Below, in pieces: positions 21,360 to 28,211 of a DNA stretch of 32,460 bases; the first letter of the stretch is position 1; each line of letters starts with the position of its first letter. A program made the position numbers and the translations under genes. The stretch comes from Billgrantia kenyensis (lineage in GTDB: Bacteria > Pseudomonadota > Gammaproteobacteria > Pseudomonadales > Halomonadaceae), in the NCBI RefSeq assembly GCF_013697085.1, contig NZ_JACEFT010000035.1, positions 1 through 32,460 on the forward strand, read 5' to 3'. The notes beneath the pieces are model-generated. The model ran no database searches. It was not told the origin of the DNA and saw only the letters and a program-made list of their open reading frames with translations.

Positions 21360-22115
21360 ATGGCAACCGACATCACCACGACACGGCGAGAGGGCGGCAT
21401 AGAGCTGCTCGGAATCAGCTGTCCCGAGCGGCGCAACATCCTGGACGAAGCGAGCTACACGCGATTGATCGAAGCGCTCGATGTCGCTGAGGCGGATGCC
21501 GAGGTCAAGGTGCTTGTCATCACCGGCAGCGAGAACTGCTTCACCGCCGGCAACGACCTGAACGACTACAAGGCGCTGGGCGATGCCGAAAGCGTGCCGG
21601 CCATCGCCTTCTTGCGCCGCCTGCGCGCCTTTCCCAAGCCCGTGGTGGCCGCCGCCGAAGGGTTGGCGCTGGGGCTCGGCTCGTCGATCCTTCTGCACTG
21701 CGACTTCGCCTACGCCGGCCATTCGACCCGCTTCTGCCTACCTTTCGTCAACTTCGCCCTGACGCCGCTGGGGGCCACCACTTACCTGCTGCCGCGCCTG
21801 GTCGGCAGCAAGGCCACCACGGCGATGCTGATGCTGGGCCAGCCGTTCACCGCGGCCCGTGCCAATGAGTTGGGGTTGATCACCGACGTCGCTCCTGACG
21901 GCAAGGCGCTGATGCAGGCCCTCGACTGTGCCGAGCGACTGGTGGCCAAGCCTACCGAGGCGTTGCTCGCCATCAAGGTGCTACTGCGTGAGGGTGAGGA
22001 CGAGGCCGTCGAAGGTGCTTTTGCCAGGGAGGAGCGACGGTTGCTCGAGCGCTGTGGCTCGCCGGAGGCCCAGGGCGCCATCGAGGCGTTCTTTGCCCGC
22101 AAGCGTGGCCGCTGA
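21360..22115 (+). CDS. Crotonase-fold protein lacking the usual catalytic glutamates
   Basis: An enoyl-CoA hydratase/isomerase family protein of 251 aa. The oxyanion-hole segments CFTAGNDLNDY and GLALGLGSS are kept. The two hydratase Glu positions are Ser109 and Phe129, and the Glu of delta3-delta2-enoyl-CoA isomerases (PE in a segment like PFVNFALTPL) is Leu137. Overall it looks most like the isomerase branch. It may catalyse a different crotonase reaction or have lost hydratase activity. The ATG at 21360 has AAGGAG 8 nt upstream. An AT-rich stretch at about 21301-21330, with TATGCT, may hold its promoter. The methyltransferase gene starts 3 nt after its stop. Confidence 0.85.
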   Translation: MATDITTTRREGGIELLGISCPERRNILDEASYTRLIEALDVAEADAEVKVLVITGSENCFTAGNDLNDYKALGDAESVPAIAFLRRLRAFPKPVVAAAEGLALGLGSSILLHCDFAYAGHSTRFCLPFVNFALTPLGATTYLLPRLVGSKATTAMLMLGQPFTAARANELGLITDVAPDGKALMQALDCAERLVAKPTEALLAIKVLLREGEDEAVEGAFAREERRLLERCGSPEAQGAIEAFFARKRGR

Positions 22116-22118
22116 GCC

Positions 22119-22733
22119 ATGCTGCGCAGCCTGATCTACGATGCACTGATCCTGAGACTGACGTCCCGTTGGTACGCCGCGGTGCTCGAGCGGCTGCCCG
22201 AGGAGGCGACGTTGCTGGACGTCGGGATCGGCACGGCCGGGGCGCTGGCGGCCAACGCTGAGGTGGTGAGGCGCAAGGGGCTGCGTATCACCGGCATCGA
22301 TATCGATGCCGACTACATCGAGCGTGCCCGGCGCCGGTTGGAGGAGGAGTCGCTCTGCGCCCATGCCGAGGTGCGCCTCGAATCCATCTACGATCACGAC
22401 GGTGGGCCCTACGACGCGGCCTATTTCTCGGCCAGCCTGATGCTGCTGCCGGAGCCCGAGCGGGCGCTTCGCCACTGCGCGGCGTTGCTGCGCCCGAGGG
22501 GACGGCTCTATTTCACCCAGACCATTCAGCTGCAGCCCTCCCGCGGGATGGAGTGGCTCAAGCCCATGCTCAAGCGGCTCACCAGTATCGACTTCGGCCG
22601 GGTGACCTATGAGGACGCCTTCAAGGCCCAGCTCGATGCTGCCGGCCTGCGGCTGGAGGAGTTCACGGTGCTGTCGCGAAACGGCGGTCGGGCATCGTGC
22701 CTGGCGGTGGTGACGACAGCACGTCGGTCTTGA
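22119..22733 (+). CDS. Class I SAM-dependent methyltransferase
   Basis: A protein of 204 aa with a Rossmann methyltransferase core. Motif I is LLDVGIGTAG (about residues 28-37), the acidic end of beta-2 is GIDIDADYIERARRRL, and the motif IV region is YDAAYFSASLMLLPEPERAL followed by LLRPRGRLYFTQTI. It begins 3 nt after the crotonase-like gene and is probably translated by coupling. The substrate is not predictable. The N-terminus (MLRSLIYDALILRLTSRWY) is an amphipathic helix. Confidence 0.82.
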   Translation: MLRSLIYDALILRLTSRWYAAVLERLPEEATLLDVGIGTAGALAANAEVVRRKGLRITGIDIDADYIERARRRLEEESLCAHAEVRLESIYDHDGGPYDAAYFSASLMLLPEPERALRHCAALLRPRGRLYFTQTIQLQPSRGMEWLKPMLKRLTSIDFGRVTYEDAFKAQLDAAGLRLEEFTVLSRNGGRASCLAVVTTARRS

Positions 22734-22769
22734 ACCAGACTGCAAGGGATTGAGTGGCAAGGAGGCGTT

Positions 22770-23342
22770 ATGCGCAAGGCCAGGAAGGCCCTCACCGACA
22801 ATCCGATGCTGGTCGTGACGGCGCTCCTGATTGTTGGGGCACTGCTTGAATACGTGCTGCACGAGCCCAGACTGGCCATGAGCCCGGGAATGGCAACGTT
22901 CCTGGGCCTGGCACTCATCTCCTATCTATTGCATGAAGGCTACTTGCCGAACGAGATTCGCATGCCCGGGCTCGGGTTCTCGATTTCGGTCAAGTCAGGG
23001 CCGGGCTCCGGCGGGAGCAGGCGGCGGGAGACCGTCAGGGATGAGGTGTTCGGACTCGACCTGGCGGGCGAGGCGCGGGAGAGCGGTTCCAACGACGACG
23101 GGTATTGGTATCGCTTCAAGAGCGGGCTGCAGGTGGCTCGCTCGCATGTCGTGTTGAGGGAAACCCGTGAGTGGGTCGAGTTTCCCCGACCGTTCTCGTC
23201 CAGGCCGACGGTCGTCGTCAGTGGTGCCGATTTTGAGCGCGACTCCATTACCTGCGAAGGCTTCACGATGTGTCGCCTCACCAAGGCCGAAGACCCCCAA
23301 GAGGCCTACTACCTGACGCTTGGCGAGTGTGGTGAAAACTGA
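22770..23342 (+). CDS. Two-helix membrane protein with a possible H-type lectin domain
   Basis: A 190-aa protein of no family I can name with certainty. Two hydrophobic helices (about residues 12-30 and 41-57) are followed by a polar linker rich in Gly and Ser. The C-terminal segment (about 107-170) contains RFKSGLQVAR, VEFPRPFSSRPTVVVSGADF and a final FTMCRLT, resembling the strand pattern of H-type lectin domains (F...pF...P.V). AAGGAGG lies just before the ATG. It follows the methyltransferase gene by 36 nt in the same direction. The lectin assignment is tentative. Confidence 0.65.
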   Translation: MRKARKALTDNPMLVVTALLIVGALLEYVLHEPRLAMSPGMATFLGLALISYLLHEGYLPNEIRMPGLGFSISVKSGPGSGGSRRRETVRDEVFGLDLAGEARESGSNDDGYWYRFKSGLQVARSHVVLRETREWVEFPRPFSSRPTVVVSGADFERDSITCEGFTMCRLTKAEDPQEAYYLTLGECGEN

Positions 23343-23354
23343 CACCCCGGCCCG

Positions 23355-24257
23355 CTACGGATAGCGCCCGCTGTGGCGGTTCTCAAGCAGCACCTCAAGG
23401 ATGGCGTTGGCTTCCTGCATGACCGGCGAGGGCGCTTCGCCCCTGCGCCGGCTGCAGATCACCGGAGAGGTGAGGTTCGGGTCGGCGAGGTAGACGTAGA
23501 CGATACCGTCGCGCTGCACGCGCTTGACTTGCTCCGGCACCAGGGTGATACCGATCTCCGAGGCGACCAGTGCCAGCGCCGTCTGCAGCTCGTTGGCTTC
23601 ATGGGCCACGCTGATCTTGAGGCCGCGGCGGCGAAACAGCCCCAGCGTCGTGTCGGCAAAACTCGGGCGTGGCTGGGCCGGGAACAGCACCAGAGGGTAC
23701 TCGGCGAGCTGGTCCAGGGTCGGCTTGGTATCGGCCAGCGGGTGGCCTTCGGGCAGTGCCGCCAGTAGCGGCTCGTCGAACAGATTCTGCTGCTCCACGT
23801 CGGGATCGTCGATGCGCAACCGCCCGAAGCCCAAATCGATGCGCCCGCTCTTGAGTGCCTTCACCTGCTGCACCGTGGTCAACTCGGCCAGCACCAGCTC
23901 GACGTCATCCTTTTGTCGTAGTTCCCGCACCAGCAGCGGAAGCTGTCCGTAGAACATCGACGGCACGAAGCCGATGCCGAATATCACGCGCTTGCTGCGG
24001 GCCATGCGCTGAGTTGCGGCAACGGTGGTATCGACCTTCTCCAGTATCTGCAAGGTATGTTCATGGAAAAACTGGCCCGCTGGTGTCAGGCGCAGCCCTC
24101 GGGCGCTGCGCTCGAACAGCTTGGCGCCGATCTCGTTCTCCAATTGCTTGATCTGGCGAGATAAAGGCGGCTGTGCCATGTGCAGCCTGGCGGCCGCTCG
24201 GGTCAGATTGAGCTCCTCCGCGACCATGCAGAAGTAGCGTAGATGTCTCAACTCCAT
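23355..24257 (-). CDS. catR: LysR-family regulator of catechol genes
   Basis: A LysR-type regulator of 300 aa: N-terminal winged helix (MELRHLRYFCMVAEELNLTRAA start, then MAQPPLSRQIKQLE) and a C-terminal periplasmic-binding-like effector domain. It is of the CatR/CatM/BenM type by its opening and by position, divergent from catB. The ATG at 24257 has GGAGG 5 nt upstream, and that site overlaps an ATAC-N7-GTAT palindrome matching the BenM/CatM consensus. It is expected to activate catBC(A) in response to cis,cis-muconate and to repress itself. Confidence 0.88.
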   Translation of the reverse strand: MELRHLRYFCMVAEELNLTRAAARLHMAQPPLSRQIKQLENEIGAKLFERSARGLRLTPAGQFFHEHTLQILEKVDTTVAATQRMARSKRVIFGIGFVPSMFYGQLPLLVRELRQKDDVELVLAELTTVQQVKALKSGRIDLGFGRLRIDDPDVEQQNLFDEPLLAALPEGHPLADTKPTLDQLAEYPLVLFPAQPRPSFADTTLGLFRRRGLKISVAHEANELQTALALVASEIGITLVPEQVKRVQRDGIVYVYLADPNLTSPVICSRRRGEAPSPVMQEANAILEVLLENRHSGRYP

Positions 24258-24258
24258 G

Positions 24259-24273
24259 ATACCTCCAGGGTAT
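24259..24273. promoter_or_regulatory. CatR operator (ATAC-N7-GTAT)
   Basis: ATACCTCCAGGGTAT is an exact match to the ATAC-N7-GTAT dyad known for BenM and CatM and has LysR T-N11-A geometry. It overlaps the catR ribosome binding site, so binding would also limit catR expression. Confidence 0.75.
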
Positions 24274-24307
24274 GGCCCCTGACCTAAACGATATTGGCTC
24301 GGCTGCG

Positions 24308-24333
24308 CCGTGGCAATCAGACTGCCACGGTAT
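24308..24333. promoter_or_regulatory. Stem-loop and degenerate second CatR site upstream of catB
   Basis: CCGTGGCA and TGCCACGG form a perfect 8-bp inverted repeat with a 7-nt loop (24308-24330). Overlapping it, AGAC-N7-GTAT (24319-24333) matches the CatR dyad at 7 of 8 fixed positions. Its centre is 60 bp from the first site. It ends 26 nt before the catB ATG. Confidence 0.45.
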
Positions 24334-24359
24334 CGAAACATCGAACCGCCGGAGCGCGC

Positions 24360-25478
24360 ATGTCACCTGTCATCGAGTCAATCGAAACGCTGCTGGTCGA
24401 TCTGCCGACCATCCGCCCCCACAAGCTCTCCATGACCACCATGGCCTGCCAGACGCTGGTCATCGTGCGTCTGCTTGACTCCGACGGCGTCGAGGGGCTG
24501 GGCGAGGGCACCACCATCGGCGGGCTCGCCTATGGCCCGGAGAGCCCCGAGAGCATCAAGCGCAATATCGACACCTACCTGGCACCGCTGCTGATCGGCC
24601 AGCCGGCGGGCGCCGTTGCCGACCTGCGTGCCCGCCTCGACCGCCACGTTCGCGGCAACGCCATCGCCAAATCGGCGCTGGAGACCGCGCTGCTCGACGC
24701 CCAGGGCAAGCGCCTCGGCCTGCCCATGGCCGAGCTGCTCGGCGGTGCACGCCACGACCACCTGCCGGTGCTGTGGACCCTGGCCAGCGGCGATACCGCC
24801 CGCGATATCGACGAGGCCTTCCAGCGCCTGGAACAGCGCCGCCACTGCGACTTCAAGCTCAAGATCGGTGCCAATGCCGTGGACGACGACGTGCGCCACG
24901 TAGCCGCGATCAAGGCGGCGCTGGGCGAGCGGGCCAGCGTGCGCGTCGACATCAATCAGGCCTGGGACGAAAGCACCGCCGTGCGAGGCATCGCCGCGCT
25001 GCAGGCCGCCGGCATCGAGCTGATCGAGCAGCCGATCTCCGCCCGCGAACATGCCGGCCTGGTGCGCCTGGCCAAGCGCTTCGAGGTGCCGATGCTGGCC
25101 GACGAGGCGGTGGCCGACGCCCGCGATGGCTTCGCCCTGGCTGCGGCCGGTTTCAGCGGTGCCTATGCGCTGAAGATCGCCAAGGCCGGCGGCCCGCGCG
25201 GCGCCCTGGCGCTGGCCGAGGTGGCCCAGGCGTCGGGTATCGGGCTCTACGGCGGCACCCTGCTGGAGAGCAGCATCGGCACCGCTGCCTCGCTGCATGC
25301 CTGGGCCACGCTGCCCGAGCTGGGCTGGGGCAGCGAAATGTTCGGCCCGCTGCTGCTCAAGGACGACATCGTTGCCGAGCCGCTGGCCTACGGCGAATTC
25401 GGCGTCGAGCTGCCGCAAGGCCCGGGGCTCGGAGTCACCCTGGATGAAGACAAACTGGCGCATTACGTCCGCCGTTGA
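24360..25478 (+). CDS. catB: Muconate cycloisomerase
   Basis: An enolase-superfamily enzyme of 372 aa that lactonises cis,cis-muconate to muconolactone. It has the N-terminal capping segment (VDLPTIRPHKLSMTTM), the barrel lysine motif FKLKIG, and the metal ligands Asp, Glu and Asp in VDINQAW, IELIEQP and MLADEA. Length matches CatB. The ATG at 24360 is chosen because GGAG lies 5 nt upstream and homology starts there. It is the first gene of catBCA' and is followed by catC after 10 nt. Confidence 0.95.
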   Translation: MSPVIESIETLLVDLPTIRPHKLSMTTMACQTLVIVRLLDSDGVEGLGEGTTIGGLAYGPESPESIKRNIDTYLAPLLIGQPAGAVADLRARLDRHVRGNAIAKSALETALLDAQGKRLGLPMAELLGGARHDHLPVLWTLASGDTARDIDEAFQRLEQRRHCDFKLKIGANAVDDDVRHVAAIKAALGERASVRVDINQAWDESTAVRGIAALQAAGIELIEQPISAREHAGLVRLAKRFEVPMLADEAVADARDGFALAAAGFSGAYALKIAKAGGPRGALALAEVAQASGIGLYGGTLLESSIGTAASLHAWATLPELGWGSEMFGPLLLKDDIVAEPLAYGEFGVELPQGPGLGVTLDEDKLAHYVRR

Positions 25479-25488
25479 GGAGAAACGC

Positions 25489-25779
25489 ATGCTTTTCCAA
25501 GTGGAAATGACCGTCAAGCTGCCGCCAGCGATGCCGACCGACGAGGCTGCCGCGATCAAGGCGCGCGAGAAGGAGTACGCCCAGGAGCTGCAGCGTCAGG
25601 GCAAGTGGCGCCATTTATGGCGGGTCGCCGGTAGCTACGCCAACGTCAGCATTTTCGACGTGCGCGACAACGCCGAGTTGCAGGAGCTGGTCGCGGGCCT
25701 GCCGCTCTTCCCGTGGATGGAGATCAGCGTCAAGCCGCTGTGCCGCCATCCGTCATCCATACGCGACGATGACAGCTGA
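25489..25779 (+). CDS. catC: Muconolactone delta-isomerase
   Basis: A small protein of 96 aa, the usual CatC size, that isomerises muconolactone to 3-oxoadipate enol-lactone. It shows the conserved MLFQVEMTVKLP start, the RQGKWRHLWRVAGSYANVSI-type strand-turn and LPLFPWMEISVKPLCRHPSS near the end. GAGGAG lies 6-7 nt before the ATG. It sits between catB and the deleted catA. No catD or pca gene follows in this window. Confidence 0.95.
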   Translation: MLFQVEMTVKLPPAMPTDEAAAIKAREKEYAQELQRQGKWRHLWRVAGSYANVSIFDVRDNAELQELVAGLPLFPWMEISVKPLCRHPSSIRDDDS

Positions 25780-25831
25780 TCGAGCAGTACGCCAGCCCCG
25801 CGGGGCACCCAACGACAACGAGGATAGACCC

Positions 25832-26188
25832 ATGACCGTGAAGATCCATGACACCCCCGACGTGCAGAACTTTCTCAAGGCCGTGGCTGGCTTCGACCAG
25901 CAGGGCGGCAGCCACCGCGGCAAGCAGATCCTGCATCGTCTGCTCTCCGACGAGTACACCTGGGACGACTTCGCCTTCGCCACCCGTGAAGAGCTGGTGG
26001 TCGACGCCACCCGCATCGAAGAAGCCGCCGAGGCCGCCAAGCATGGGCTCGAAGCGCCCTTCACCGAGGTGGTGTTCGATGTCGAGTTGGCGCCCACCGC
26101 CGACCCCGAGCAACAGAGCCGCCACAAGCGCCCGCGGGCGCTGGAAGACAGGGCGGCACCGGCCAAGCGCGAGTCCGTCGAGGCCTGA
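25832..26188 (+). pseudogene. catA: catA (catechol 1,2-dioxygenase) with a large in-frame internal deletion
   Basis: The reading frame encodes 118 aa instead of about 310. Residues 1-40 (MTVKIHDTPDVQNFLKAVAG... to ILHRLLSD) match the N-terminus of CatA. Residues 41-118 (EYTWDDFAFATREELV..., HKRPRAL) match its C-terminus. About 190 central residues are missing, including the two Tyr and two His that bind the non-haem iron and most of the intradiol beta fold. The junction is near 25949-25955 and the frame is kept. The ribosome site (GAGGA, 7 nt before the ATG) and the catBCA position are intact. It cannot be an active dioxygenase. It may be a recent natural deletion or an assembly error; a functional catA elsewhere in the genome would be needed for catechol use. 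Confidence 0.88.
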
Positions 26189-26530
26189 TCGACGACGCTT
26201 TTTTCGCAAGACACCAGACGATATGAAGCACTCTCCCCGCCGGCATCCGCTGGAGGGCAAGGGAGAGTTTCGACCCTGAAAAGCACAGTGAAGAGCTGCT
26301 GCCTTGCTGGCGGCTCTCTCCGGGATGAGCCTGTTGGCTCCAGCTTGGTCGTTCGGGGAGGCCTCAGATCCTGTACCAGCCTAGGCGGAGCCAGGGCGGC
26401 GTATTGCCACCAATACAGACCATGAATTGCCGCGGTAGGGAGCAGCCAGTTCCTGCGGCAGCACGCTTGCCGCCTACGCCCCCCATGACCTTTGGTGGGT
26501 GTGTGCAAGCCCCATAACCAGGAGCCCAAC
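26189..26530. other. 342-bp intergenic region after the cat operon
   Basis: A hairpin with perfect 8-bp arms ACTCTCCC (26230-26237) and GGGAGAGT (26261-26268) probably ends the cat transcript. Smaller inverted repeats (AGAGC/GCTCT at 26292-26317; GCGGCA/TGCCGC near 26480) follow. No gene, tRNA or known RNA motif was recognised in the rest, which should contain the promoter of the transporter gene that follows. Confidence 0.5.
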
Positions 26531-28030
26531 ATGAATTCAGCCGAAATTAGCGCGTCGCCTGCTGACACTACCGTCACCGACTTCAAGCCTCTTTCCCTAG
26601 TCGCAGGCACGCTGATCGCCCTGGCCACCTACACGCTTTTGCCCAATAGTCTCGACCTCGATGCCCGCATTGTGGCGGGAATCGCCATGCTGATGGCGGT
26701 ATGGTGGATGACCGAGGCGATACCGATTCCCGTAACCTCGCTGCTACCGCTGGTACTCTTTCCCTTCTTCGGTATCGCTACCGTAGGGGCAGCAGCCTCA
26801 CCCTATGCGCACTCCATCGTCTTTCTGGTACTGGGGGGTGTGCTGCTGGGTCTGGCAACCCAGCGTTGGAATCTGCACCGGCGCTTCGCGCTGATGACGG
26901 TGCTTCTTGTCGGCACGCGGCCAGCCCAGATCGTTTTTGGCCTGATGGCGGCTAGTTGGTTCATCACCATGTGGGTCAGCAACACTGCCACGGCAGTGAT
27001 CATGATGCCCATTGGCGGTTCCATCATCGCGTTGGTGAAGTCGCTGGGCAATGGCGAGGCGACACCCAAGTTCTCCGCAGCGGTGCTGGTCGGCATCGCC
27101 TATGCGATCACCATTGGCTCCATGGCGACCCTGATCGGCCAGCCACCCATGGCGCTGATGCGTGCCTACCTGGAGGATTCCCACGGTATCGTCATCGGCT
27201 TCGGACACTGGATGTTGATGGGCCTGCCATTCTCCTTCGCCATGCTGCTGCTGGCCTGGTGGGTGCTTAACAAGCTGGTGTTCCGTGCCGAGGTGAGGGA
27301 CATCCAGGGTGGCCGGGCGATGATCGAGTCGGAGCTCAACGCGATGGGGCGTCTGACGCCCGAGGAGCGTCGGGTGTTGATGGTCTTCGCCGGAGCGGTG
27401 TTCTGCTGGGTGTTTCTGCCGCTGTTGGCGCGGGTGCCAGCCATTGCCACGACTTTGCCCTGGCTGACCAATATAAACGACACCAGCGTCGCGATTCTGG
27501 CGGCTATCCTGATGTTCGTCATTCCCGCATCACGCGGGCAGGGGGCTCTGCTGGAGTGGTCAGCGACCCGTGAAGTGCCGTGGGGTGTGTTGATCCTGTT
27601 CGGCGGTGGCCTGACCCTCTCGGCTCAGTTCACCGCCACCGGGCTGAGTGCCTGGATCGGCGAGAGCGTCTCGGGTCTGGCGGGGTTGCCGCCACTGCTG
27701 GTGCTGGTGGTCACCGCCCTAGTCATCATCCTGCTTACTGAGCTGACCAGCAACACCGCCACGGCTGCCGCCTTCTTCCCGATCATGGGAGCCATCGCCA
27801 CGGGGCTCGGCATCGATCCGCTATTGATGACCATCGTGGTCACCTTCGCCGTCAGCTGCGCCTTTATGCTGCCGGTGGCCACGCCCTCCAACGCGGTGGC
27901 CTTTGCCACGGGCGACCTACCGATCGGCCACATGATCCGCGCCGGAATCTGGATGAACCTGATCGGCTTGTTGGTGGTCGTGGCAGCGCTCTATACCATC
28001 ACCCCGCTGGTATTTGGGGTCGGGTTATAA
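26531..28030 (+). CDS. DASS (SLC13) family sodium:anion symporter
   Basis: An integral membrane protein of 499 aa with about 11-12 hydrophobic helices. The two Ser-Asn-Thr signature motifs of divalent-anion:sodium symporters are at residues 150-152 (WVSNTATAVIMMPI) and 407-409 (LTSNTATAAAFFPI), each at a helical hairpin tip that builds the sodium and substrate sites. DASS proteins import dicarboxylates, tricarboxylates or sulfate. The neighbouring cat genes suggest a dicarboxylate such as muconate or 3-oxoadipate, but this is only inference. AGGAG lies 6 nt before the ATG. Confidence 0.9.
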   Translation: MNSAEISASPADTTVTDFKPLSLVAGTLIALATYTLLPNSLDLDARIVAGIAMLMAVWWMTEAIPIPVTSLLPLVLFPFFGIATVGAAASPYAHSIVFLVLGGVLLGLATQRWNLHRRFALMTVLLVGTRPAQIVFGLMAASWFITMWVSNTATAVIMMPIGGSIIALVKSLGNGEATPKFSAAVLVGIAYAITIGSMATLIGQPPMALMRAYLEDSHGIVIGFGHWMLMGLPFSFAMLLLAWWVLNKLVFRAEVRDIQGGRAMIESELNAMGRLTPEERRVLMVFAGAVFCWVFLPLLARVPAIATTLPWLTNINDTSVAILAAILMFVIPASRGQGALLEWSATREVPWGVLILFGGGLTLSAQFTATGLSAWIGESVSGLAGLPPLLVLVVTALVIILLTELTSNTATAAAFFPIMGAIATGLGIDPLLMTIVVTFAVSCAFMLPVATPSNAVAFATGDLPIGHMIRAGIWMNLIGLLVVVAALYTITPLVFGVGL

Positions 28031-28066
28031 GTCGCGCTTTGGGTCGGCATGGCTGGCCGAGCACTG

Positions 28067-28095
28067 TCGTCCGCTACTTACCAGGTAGCGGACGA
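28067..28095. other. Hairpin after the DASS transporter gene
   Basis: TCGTCCGCTAC and GTAGCGGACGA form a perfect 11-bp stem with a 7-nt loop, 36 nt after the stop. There is no T-run. It is a probable 3' boundary of the transporter message. Confidence 0.55.
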
Positions 28096-28211
28096 TGGGG
28101 TATGTCTTGCTGTATCCGACTGCTGGAAGTTGCCCACCTTGGCGAATTCGGCCAATGTCGAGGTATGAGTGCCGAACATCGGCCGGCAATCGCAGCACGA
28201 GCGTGGCTCCC

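Noticed and set aside
25832..26188. A genuine small 118-aa protein instead of a broken catA
   Set aside because: Both ends align in order with CatA and the position after catC is that of catA, so an internal deletion explains it better.
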